A program made the position numbers and the translations under genes. Below the pieces are notes generated by a model. That model did no database searches. It was not told the DNA's origin and worked only from the letters and a program-made list of their open reading frames with translations. DNA of 55,434 nucleotides. Origin: Acanthaster planci (taxonomy: Eukaryota > Echinodermata > Asteroidea > Valvatida > Acanthasteridae). The number at the start of each line of letters is the position of its first letter. Position 1 is the stretch's first letter. Positions 35,867-45,352 of the stretch are shown here, in pieces. Where the stretch lies: positions 356,642 through 412,075 of the forward strand of contig NW_019091491.1 in assembly GCF_001949145.1 (NCBI RefSeq), read 5' to 3'.

Positions 35867-36400
35867 CGTTTCACTTCATCCAATAATTCACAATGGTAAG
35901 CACACAAACAGGCCTACTGTCACACCTCGTCGGTAGAGGCCAAAACAGCCTTCTGTTTAATTTTAACAAGTCATACAAATATATTATATGCAGATCATGC
36001 GACGGAGATCCTTATTCAACATTGGGTGTGGAATATTATGTCTGTTGGGTGGCAGCTTCATCAGCAGTGCCGGTGGCGACTGGTAGACTTTACCACAGGC
36101 TTCATGCTTCGTTAGCTCCAATGTCACTCATAAATGATTTCGATGATTTCCGCGGAGAAATAGGGAGGTTGCTATGGTAATTGGATTAAAACGGGTAATG
36201 ACGCATATGCAAAGTCTAGCATAAGACCCTGGAGAATTGCGCATAAGTGGCGAGCTATAATACTTAATGAGAAGAACGGCTCAATCGCTGTGATGTAAAC
36301 GATGTCTATTGTATCAAGAATACAATAATATAGGTAGAGAGAAGAGAGAAATGAAGCCCGGGATCATAGGGCTATTCCAGAAACTGGTTGGTAGAGTACA

Positions 36401-36724
36401 AGTACAATTAATATCTTCACGCTGCTAAACACTCGGCAATTTTTCATTAGGGCCAACCCATCTTTTTAAAGATTTTAGCTAAAGATAGATGTCTAAAATG
36501 CATTTCTTTTTGCTTAGTATGTAAAATCATGAAAATAAAAGTTACTCAAAAAGATGAATAAGTACAATTAATATCTTCACGCTGCTAAACACTCGGCAAT
36601 TTTTCATTAGGGCCAACCCATCTTTTTAAAGATGGGTTTTAGCTAAAGATAGATGTCTAAAATGCATTTCTTTTTACTTAGTATGTAAAATCATGAAAAT
36701 AAAAGTTACTCAAAAAGATGAATT
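36401..36724. repeat. 160-bp tandem duplication with a 4-bp insertion in one copy
   Basis: Unit 1 (36401-36560) and unit 2 (36561-36724) are nearly identical. They differ by GGGT inserted in unit 2 and one G/A change. The insertion completes a perfect 11-bp palindrome (36615-36638). In the spacer upstream of the polycystin-like gene. Confidence 0.95.
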
Positions 36725-37062
36725 ATTTTTTCCCCAAGATGTCATGTTATATTCTAATTTCAACGAGCTGAACATCCTCCGGTGCCAACAAGATATGAGA
36801 ACCTCAGAATTAAATAGAGGCACCCTGGCAGCAAAATTGTCAAGACATTGAAGACACGAGTGATGGAGACAAGGACAGAGAAATAGTTGCATTAATAAAG
36901 GGCACGCTGGAATTATTGCCGTCAGCTGAAATCATTGCCGTCACCAACAATGTACCGAGGTGAATAGTTGGAGTGGAAAAATAGACGAACTGGAAAAAAA
37001 ATGCTCCTAATAACAATCGCCGAAATACCCAATATATACCCAGAAGAAATTTATAGGTCAAG

Positions 37063-37068
37063 TTTATT
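37063..37068 (-). terminator. Possible poly(A) signal of the sulfotransferase gene
   Basis: AATAAA on the minus strand 351 bp after the stop codon. Position is plausible; no transcript evidence. Confidence 0.35.
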
Positions 37069-37418
37069 CCTGAAAGTATTATTTTCTCCTTGGGTTCAAA
37101 AATTAAGACGTACTTAAGCGAAAACGCACCAATGTAGCTAAAACTTACCAAAATTATCCCAAAAATCCAAAGATTATCTAAATATTCCAAGAAATAACGT
37201 TTTTAAACCAGAGATATTTTCAATTTTAGTCCAGCCACTAGGAAAAATTAAACAACATTGACAACTTTGATCAGGTGTAAAATCTACACAGTCGGTTTCC
37301 AAAGCAAAGGTTCAATTTGTTAACCTTCCTTTTACCTCAGCTGGGACAGCAAGATACGCTGCAACTACGTTTGCTATCCTCCCTTTTACTATCCAAACTT
37401 GGGCGTTGATGCATCCGT

Positions 37419-37525
37419 TTAGGACTTAATGGTCAATCCACTCCCGCGTATTTTCTCCTCGATGTGGTTCTCCACGACTTCGTTTTGCGCCACGGTAAAA
37501 TGCAATTTCCAATCCCCGACTTCTC
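37419..37525 (-). CDS. Sulfotransferase exon 6 with stop
   Basis: 107 nt, acceptor TTTCCCCAG. It encodes EVGDWKLHFTVAQNE, completing the RKG loop and carrying the KTVE dimer motif, and ends GLTIKS before TAA at 37421-37419. Confidence 0.95.
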
Positions 37526-40500
37526 CTGGGGAAATCGAAGTATGATTATTTGGACAACATGATCGATGAAATATAACAATATTTGTGCAAAGCAAGAAGC
37601 ATCGATTATTTCTCTTTCCTCTTTCATGTTGTCCAAAGCTGTGCGATTGTTGACCGAGGGGCCGCATAGCTCGTATCAACCCGTGTTGTTAATGATTCTT
37701 TTGAGTGAAAATATTTCAAATCTTTGAGTAAAATCTATGGCTGCCGTCTACTACCTGTATTTCAGTTAGAGTTGCCTTTTCGACTTGAACCAACCTTTTC
37801 TCATGAAGGTTACATCCTCTGGCAACCCTTGTCGATCAAAAATGAGGTCAATGTGTGCCATAGGATTGCTTTTCATGGCCGTGAAAGAGCAGTGTTGCGT
37901 GATTGCATCAAGTGACGCCGCAGATAAGTCCTTCCCCAGGAAATTGCAGATCTTTTCCACGTTTCCTCGCAAATCCTGATGTTGGACATCAATAAAATCT
38001 CCACTAAAAACCCACACGGTATTACAACCTCTATAAACTTTATTTTCTTTGGATAACTGTTTTGTTTACCATCACTTCAACGACCATTCCTCAACTGGAC
38101 ATTTGCTACAGGGAAAATCTCTCATTGCTAAAGTTAAAGTCTTAAAATTAAACATGAAGAAGAGTATGATTACAATAAACAATAACAAATCCAAATTATT
38201 TTCGACATCAAATAAGACCACAGCTCTTTCAATGTAGTAAAATAAAAGAGCTAACTGCTAGAGACATGTACAGGCTCAATGCAAAATAAAGGCTAGATAT
38301 AAACCATAGGTCTGAAAAATTAAAGACTCACCGCCTTCAGATCTTCATAGCGAAGAAAGAGGATGTTTTTCTCGTGTCTTCTCTTCCAGAAGAACAACAC
38401 ATGCTCCCACCATGTTCCATACGGAACTGAATGGGGAAAATCGATCACTGAAATTAGTCAACTGAGATTGCGCGTGTGAATGAACAATCAACAGTTTTGT
38501 CTGCAGATGGTCACGCAAAACGACTTCAGTTTAATAGCGATAGTCTCCCTGAAAGTCATTATTCCTGTCATTTATTAGTACAAGCTAACAAATTCGAGGC
38601 TAAAACACTTCAATAAAGCAAGAACCCTCCCCAAAACTGTCCAAACTGGTTGAATATATATTCACACGGGTTTAATTTGTCCGTCTGATTCTAGTGTCAG
38701 TAACTAAGTTTTGTCATGGAAGTCGCATATTGTGACAAGTTGCTGAGTTAAATCCTTCGAAGTGCTGTCAGTAAGAAAAGCTCTAGCTTTTTAAGGAGCG
38801 GCCATATTGTTCCCTTAACTCATGAGTAAATAAAGATCTTGAACGTATTTGTAATATGTACCCTTTCCTGACATCATTTCATCCAAAAATTCCCCAAAGG
38901 ACTGATTTAGAGTTGCCCTGTCGTTGATAGCCATCTTCATGAAGTAGAAGTAGGATACCGCTACGTCTTTGAAATTACGCATGACGTAGATAATTCTCGG
39001 CTTCTTTTCCCATAATTGAAGAGGTAGCAAGGGGCCCGGGAGATGGCTCCTGAGAACACGAGGCGATGAAATCTCCTCAGCGAGTCGATGGCTGTCAGGA
39101 ACCTGAAGGGGAAATGATTCAGCGAAAACCTGCGTAATTTTTAGTTGAACGTGTTAGTACTGAACGATGACCCACCTTTTATTGCTTTCATTCAACCAGC
39201 GACAGTCGTGTGCTGGAACGATGAATCAGAATTGCCATTTACAATGCTATTTCTTATTTTAAGAGATTGTCAAATAAAAGCCATACTAGCAAAGCTCGTG
39301 GCCAAGTCTATAGACTTGAGCCATGGTCGTGTCTATAAATTATTTAGTTACGGTGGACAATATCCACGCATCAACCGGTATAATCAATTAACAACACGTC
39401 GGCGGCCAAGTCAGTGAATCATTAGACGCAGCCAATCCTGGGTTGGATTCTATAGTAATCCTCAGGTGTAAGTTTTCACAGAATGTGTTAGTGACTCTGC
39501 CAGGGGCTCGACTACAATCCTGTCACCGACTAACATTTTTCAGCCGTCTGATTTCTGCGGGTAGAGTTTTGTCGATATAAACAACCCGGAAGAGAACGTG
39601 CCTAGCCCTGATAGCGTCAAGGTTCCCATCATGCATCACGGCTGACGTTATCTCTTGGGTCCAAATTGTTCCTGCCAGTAAACAAAATTCTGTCACCGAA
39701 ACACCAATAATAATACAGTGATGAGAGTCAATTAATGGAGCGGGAGGAACCAGACTTACCTTAACAAATCCGCATTCAGTTTTCGACAGAGTTATAGCCG
39801 ACTTTCACCAAGATATATCAACGGTAAGGCTCGTAAGCTATAGTAAGACCCGACTTTCACCAAGATATATCAACGGCAAGGCTCGTAAGCTATAGTAAGA
39901 CCCTTTCTTTGCCAACGGCCCCATCCTAAACCGCAAAATGGACGTACTGGAGGCGTCAGTACCTATTTGAGCTAAATAGACCCCCGTATACTAGAGTCCA
40001 AAACAAACATACAAATCGAGTCTTTCGCAACTAGTAAATATAATGAAACAATAGTTTCTAAATTAATGAATGTCGACCCCGCCCCCCCCCCCCGGACAGC
40101 GACGAAATCTGCTGTGGCTTGTTAGAATAATTGTGCAAATGGAAAATAAATAAGCACAAAACAACACAATTTTCCCTCCAAGCAGGGTGGGGTTGAGGGC
40201 ATGATGTCGAGATAGCGTTAATGAGGGCGCTATCACATTAGCCCATTGCAGACCTTTAACGTAATCCTGGGCTGAGTTCGGGCGGCTTGTTCCCGTTTGT
40301 TCACGAACAGCTCCATTTGTTGTTCGTGGGTCGGCCCCTCGAACGACGGGAACAAACAACCGGTTTATCGCTGCTAGTTAGTGACAAGCAACATGCAACA
40401 TGGTGGCGTTTATGTGGGCTACGTTATTCGAGAGTTAATGTTTGGATGGGCTGAATTCTTTTCTATATAAACAGGAACATTCATTTCTGTGTTACAGAAA

Positions 40501-41083
40501 ATTATTAATGTTAATTTTGCAAAACTTCCCATGGTCTATGGCTTTGGAAGCCATCTTTTTACTTTCTGCAGCTGTTCAAAAATCAAAATCTCACGAGTTT
40601 TTCCGTGTGTTCCTGTAAAATCCTGACGAGGAGGTGGTGTGTGATTCTGTTCCGAGAACAGTGTTCTTGAGTCGTGTTCCCGCCGTTCGAGCGCGAAAAA
40701 GAAACCCCTGTCAAGAACAGACCGCCCGAACTCGACCCTGGCGATCGTCTTGGATGGGGGCGCGCAAACAAAAGATCCCTGGTCATGCACTAACGGTTTT
40801 TGTCATTATCAAGACCTTCCCAGTATTCTCCATGTCTCTGTTATTGTGCTTGTCAGTTTGTTTGTCTCGTCCTGCATCCGTTATCCTCTCTTCCAATTTT
40901 AACTACAATCTTCCTACCTGATTTAGGATATGTTATGATCCACACGTCGTCGTGTCTTACTTCCCATGTCTTGAGGTCTTCCACTACCTTGGCGGTATGA
41001 AGTGGGAGCCTGATTCCTTCATATTCGCTATACTGTTCATCCTTTGGTACATGAGATATGGCTTGGTTGGTTATCCTCCACAT
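37419..41083 (-). CDS. Cytosolic sulfotransferase, SULT1/2-type (complete, 6 exons)
   Basis: Six phase-consistent exons give 927 nt including TAA: 308 residues, close to the usual 285-300. Cytosolic sulfotransferases move sulfonate from PAPS to hydroxyl or amine groups of small molecules. Seen: the 5'-phosphosulfate loop TYPKSGT (51-57), the His of RSHLPG (121) at the catalytic-base position, R143 and S151 of the 3'-phosphate site in YVMRNFKDVAVSY, FLRYEDLK, the RKG loop (272-274) with GDWK, and the KxxxTVxxxE dimer motif (K280, T284-V285, E289). The start is the ATG at 41083 because the upstream reading has no better start and the N-terminal length suits the family. Substrate cannot be read from sequence. 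It lies on the same strand as the polycystin gene, 1.55 kb upstream of its start. Confidence 0.95.
37795..37975 (-). CDS. Sulfotransferase exon 5
   Basis: 181 nt, acceptor CAACATCAG, donor GTTGGT. It encodes DLRGNVEKICNFLGKDLS, then the HCSFTAMKSNPMAHIDL helix and the start of RKG. Ends in phase 1. Confidence 0.95.
38332..38426 (-). CDS. Sulfotransferase exon 4
   Basis: 95 nt, acceptor CCCATTCAG, donor GTGAGT. VPYGTWWEHVLFFWKRR followed by NILFLRYEDLKA is a family hallmark. Ends in phase 0. Confidence 0.95.
38862..39102 (-). CDS. Sulfotransferase exon 3: catalytic His and 3'-phosphate site
   Basis: 241 nt, acceptor CCCCTTCAG, donor GTACAT. SSPRVLRSHLPGPLLP carries the catalytic His, and RIIYVMRNFKDVAVSYFYF is the conserved PAPS-binding strand and helix. 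Ends in phase 1. Confidence 0.95.
39535..39671 (-). CDS. Sulfotransferase exon 2
   Basis: 137 nt, acceptor TTACTGGCAG, donor GTTAGT. It encodes GTIWTQEITSAVMHDGNLD then RHVLFRVVYIDKTLPAEIRR. The usual Arg-x-Pro-Phe/Trp motif of this region is not recognisable, so the substrate-pocket side differs from standard SULT1 enzymes. Ends in phase 0. Confidence 0.88.
39799..39902. repeat. 52-bp tandem duplication
   Basis: Two copies (39799-39850, 39851-39902) differ at one base (GGTAAGG/GGCAAGG). In sulfotransferase intron 1. Confidence 0.95.
40266..40741. mobile_element. Fold-back / non-autonomous DNA element
   Basis: Ends are imperfect inverted repeats: CCTGGGCTGAGTTCGGGCGG at 40266 against CCAGGGTCGAGTTCGGGCGG read inward from 40741. 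Similarity resumes further in (TCGAACG-CGGGAACA on both arms). Arms are about 100 bp around a unique core. No ORF. Located in sulfotransferase intron 1. Superfamily not assigned. Confidence 0.5.
40918..41083 (-). CDS. Sulfotransferase exon 1
   Basis: 166 nt from the ATG to a GTAGGA donor. It encodes EYEGIRLPLHTAKVVEDL and DDVWIITYPKSG, with the PAPS loop cut by the intron after the first base of Gly codon 56. Confidence 0.9.
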
Positions 41084-44000
41084 GTCACGATCTAGACGAA
41101 GTCGGAGATTTTTTGTAAGTTTCGTGACAAAACGTCAGTTAAAATCGGAAAGTTACAGGGCAACAGTCTCATGAGCGACCGAAGAGCCGAAGGAGATACA
41201 TGCATAGGAAAAAGAAAGAAAAGGCGTCCTTGAAAACTAGGATTTGCCTTTATTATGTCTTAAACTGAGATACATAGGATTGTTGAAATTTCAACGGGTA
41301 AACTGTAAAGAATCCTGTAACCAATGAAACAACATTTTAAATAATTTCCTAAAAGGATTTGTTGAAAATGAAAATATAGATAAAGGGACATACATTCCTC
41401 GAATGTGACGTATTTGTCCATTTCTGCGGAGAATCAAAACTGTTTATGTACCGCACTGTCTGAAAAGTGAAAAAAGTTCAGAAAATGACTTGGGAAGGAA
41501 TGACATTTCACATACAAACTGAAATAAAGCTGACGTAAGTTTAAGCATTATCGGAAAGAAATCCCACATGGGGAGCGATTTGCAAGCGGAATTAATTTCC
41601 ATGATTTATCATTTATTTCAGTGCACAATTAACAACCAGACAGTCATAAAGCGCAGCAATGCTTCAAAAATGTCCAGAGCGATCCATCTTCGCCCAGTAG
41701 CCTTTTTCAAACGAGCTTTTACAAATTGGATGTCCATATATATCCCAAACATTCTGATACCGACTTCTGCAGTTGCACAATCAACATTTGACTGAATAAC
41801 GCCTGCCTCTATGATGGGTTTAAAATTTATTGTACCATCAACAATGTAAATCATTGGTGACGTCATCAAATCTCACATAAAGCCTGTAATATAATGCACT
41901 CTATGCAATGGCTTGCATATTTGCATATTCAGTTTGAGTTTCCTAGGCCGACCGACATTGACTGAGATAATTTGGATGGAATTTGTTTAATTAATCCCAC
42001 CAGAAAGTCGACTGAGGGTTACTATGCAGTTGTGTATGTAAGAGTTTATATGAGCAATAAAATTAACTTAGTGGAATGAATTGCATTACTACACCTACAC
42101 GTTTCTACTATCCAAACCAGAAAATGTGCAAAAAAAAGATATTTTCTTCAAATATTCATTCCACATACATTTCTTTAATATATTTAGAAAAAAAATTTAA
42201 ATTGACATATTTCAGTTGTAATTAGGCCTAATAGGGCCTAATGATAATTCCTTGCGAGGTTTTCTGAAGTGCACTTAACTTCCACATTTATCATATTCTG
42301 TGCTATGTTGCTTCAAATGGAACATGTACTCTCTGCAGTTTGCAGATTTTCATTTTGTATGACTGAGTGAGAAAAATAATTATTTTCGGCGTGTGGTTTG
42401 GGGGAAAAGAGGAGATGAGAGTTTAGGTTCCATATAGCCCTTATCTTTTCACATTTCTGGCAGTCGTTAACGTTTGAAATGTTCGATAACTCGCAAAATT
42501 GAAAGAAACAGGCTGAACAAGAGAATTGAACATTGCATGGTCGTTGATAATATTGGTATATAAAGTTTGCATCAGGGATATACTATTCAAATATACAGCC
42601 GCATAATTCCATTGGCGCTTTGCATGAGCAATTATTTGGACGTGATGTTTCGAAAAACACGCTTTTGGAGATCTCCCGGTCGACTACTTGTGGAAAGTAA
42701 CCAACATAATTTAAGGGTTTCGACTTTCGATAAATTCATGTTCAGATATCAAGACGGTCTTCAAAACACAAGCTGTGAATATTTTACTTCGCCTGAGAAG
42801 CCAAGTAATTGTTCATCGAGTTATTTAGAGACGGGTGGTGCTGTGAAATAAATCCATGAAACACCGGAAACAGAAACCGCCACAAGTCCCGAAAATCCTC
42901 CAACTGTGATCATGAAGGAGCTGTAAGCAAGTGTAGAGCCTATTTCCTCTTCTCCTCCAGAAGATCGACGCCCTCCATTGCATCCAAAGGGAAATTGAGC
43001 GGGAGACAGAAATTTTGCACCCGTTTTGTGTGTGCTTGTTTTTAATGAAAGCGCCAAACTTTCAAAACGCTACTATTAACCACCTTTTGAAGAGGTGGCG
43101 TTGATGAGAAAAAGTATCCCTTTCGGAATAAAAATCTGAGTTTCCTTCCCTTTGGATAGCAACAGTTCCGTTTTCTACCTTGGATGAAAAAAGACATTTT
43201 TTCCGGATCGTTGTAGTATGAAAGTGTACAGTATTTTTATAAGCATTCAAGATTGTAAATTTTATTCTGGGTAATTTCCCTTCTTTTGCAGTGGTTATAA
43301 GCCAACAGAGAGTAATAAAACGCCCTAAATAGTCAAACTGAAGCATTTACTCAGAAAACAATTTTCTACATCAGTCTCATAGGATTTCTGCACAAGATGT
43401 CAAGTGATGTCCGAATATCGAACTTATTCCTATATGGTGAAAAATAGATGGCGCTGTTGCTCCGATGTAATAATCAAAAAGACGCATGCTCACTTTGTGT
43501 GTCTCTCTGGTCAAATTGTAAACCCAAAACTCGACAACTGAAAACATTTTAGATAAAGGGTTGCTCGCTGGCTGACATGCCATGCCATGTAGTCACACAA
43601 ATAGTAAATTATCAAATAAGAGGAAGTGAATTGGGCAGCAATACATCAAATTATTCCAACAAGTTTTTTTGCACAAAATAATCTATGAATCTTTCAGTTT
43701 CCCCCCAGAAATGCACTACAAAGAATTGCACTACATAGATTAATTTAATTGGATTGATTGTAATACCTACATGAATAACACCACAGACAAAACTGACACT
43801 GCTACTCACTTAGCTGACGGCCTGAGTGTGCAGTATGGAATCCAGTCGTACTATGTGGCAGTTATTCACAGCTGCCATGAGTACCAGCATGGAGCGTAGC
43901 AGTTCGGTAAATAACCAGGCTTTGTGTAGAAGTGGCAGGTATGCAAATGACCTGGGCTGCCCTGCACTGCTCTGTTTTATTTAAGGGAGTCAAGATGTGG

Positions 44001-44696
44001 CGTGCTTTATGGAAACGATAAACAATTGGTGCATGTCGGAATTTGCTGCGTGCATGCAGGTCTACGTGCCTCTGGCGCTTGACGAGCTGAGCACGTCACC
44101 TGTTTCAGTGGGCCGTTTAGATTGTGCGCATGCTAAATTGTTTTGCACCCGTGCAAACTGAAGATTGCTGCCCAGTTATCGCAGTTTTGAGCTCAGAGTG
44201 TATCGGATATCATCATCTCTAAATTGATGTTTTTGTTTTTTCTCCGCAACTGAATTGAATTTCAGACCTTCCAATTTAATTTGTGAAAGTATAACTTCAA
44301 AAGATACATGTATCTTTCGCCTTGGCGACGTCTACTGTGAATGTAATTGATACAAATGCAAAAATCACTAGCTTTTGAGGTGGACAGTGACATATTTCTC
44401 CAGTTTTCCCGAGCCTGCCACCACAAAACTATGTTTGGAAAAACAAAAATAAGGCGTGGAATGAGTCTCATATGGGCAAGGAGCCCTGTTGAAGAGAACG
44501 GTAAGTTTTTATTTTACGTTTTTTCAGCATGTACAGCGCCCTCCTTACATGTACATGTATAAGTACGTACCGAAAAATAAAAAAATACCTTTTTTCAGTC
44601 ATCGAAATGCCCACAACGGCATACCACGCTAAGGTTACGGGTGCTGCACAATGATGCGCAGTAAGTCGATCAAGAGATCGTTTGAAATTGCACAAC
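41084..44696. other. Intergenic, no supported gene
   Basis: Upstream of the sulfotransferase start. Short ORFs at 41618-41869 and 42821-43057 (minus) lack splice or family support. Confidence 0.5.
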
Positions 44697-44841
44697 TTAA
44701 AGAGATATGGTCATACTTTGTAGATCTGGAATTGGGAACTTGAGTAGCCTAGTCGATGGTGGTACATAGTCGTTGTCCGGTGCATGTGGATCAGGCAACG
44801 CAACAGTTTTTTCGGGATATACGGACGCCAGTAATTGTTCC
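44697..44841 (-). CDS. Orphan coding-like exon, gene unknown
   Basis: 145 nt after a TTTTTGTAG acceptor. With one base from a missing upstream exon it reads EQLLASVYPEKTVALPDPHA and then DNDYVPPSTRLLKFPIPDLQ before MTISL and TAA. The Pro/Asp-rich composition looks like real protein and unlike neighbouring noise ORFs. A possible donor (GTATGA) before the last six codons could instead make this an internal exon. A second frame is also open but less protein-like. No family recognised. Confidence 0.35.
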
Positions 44842-45184
44842 CTACAAAAATGTCAAGAAAAGTTCAATTTAGAAGGAAAAAAACCAAGTCGTTTACTTAG
44901 AAAACACTTAAAATCTTCTGACCAGTCCCATACACCATGGACGTAGAAATAGATATACAATATGCACAGGATGTCAAGTGCCGTCCGTGTTTTATGCATG
45001 GAACTCTTTCTGATTCACGTACAACTGCAAGCACGTGTTTTCATATTGTTACCTCATTATGTAAGCCTTCAGATCATACCTGTCAGTTTATTAAGTGATT
45101 CTGTGAAGCTTTTTTGGTCATTTTTAAATTGATTGAACTTACTGTGGTGCTTAATGATACATATAAATAAATTTTGTTTTTCAG

Positions 45185-45352
45185 GATTTCCTCATATCAG
45201 TTTGATGTCCAGTCTGGCATGAACAAACTCCTCACCCTGTTAGCCTTGGAATCCAAGGCCAACTTCCCTGCTTGAGATCCACGGGATGACATGCTCAACG
45301 AGATGCATATGGAGAGTTATGCTTTCTGTTGGAAGGTTGCCCAGAGAAAATT
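45185..45352 (+). pseudogene. Exon-like block with one in-frame TGA
   Basis: Flanked by a TGTTTTTCAG acceptor and a GTAAGT donor. In the only mostly open frame it reads SSYQFDVQSGMNKLLTLLAL..NFPA, a TGA at 45273-45275, then DPRDDMLNEMHMESYAFCWK. A single point change could have produced the TGA, so it looks like a decayed exon or one from a pseudogene. Recoding or a non-coding exon are alternatives. No family recognised and no partner exons found. Confidence 0.35.

Larger units (their letters stand above)
35867..37418. other. Intergenic spacer: polycystin-like promoter side and sulfotransferase 3' end
   Basis: Both genes run leftwards, so this holds the sulfotransferase 3'UTR and the polycystin-like upstream region. 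No TATA box or clear promoter element near 35900-36000. The 160-bp duplication is the only strong feature. Confidence 0.6.

Noticed and set aside
35893-36180. 95-codon plus-strand ORF just upstream of the polycystin-like start
   Set aside because: No family features and no promoter or poly(A) context; lies in the presumed promoter region of the minus-strand gene.
41618-41869. 83-codon minus-strand ORF starting MMTSPM
   Set aside because: Open and ATG-started, but the peptide resembles nothing I know and it does not connect in frame to sulfotransferase exon 1.
42821-43057. Minus-strand ORF with a hydrophobic stretch
   Set aside because: Its apparent start is TTG, not ATG, and no acceptor was convincing; a chance membrane-like segment.
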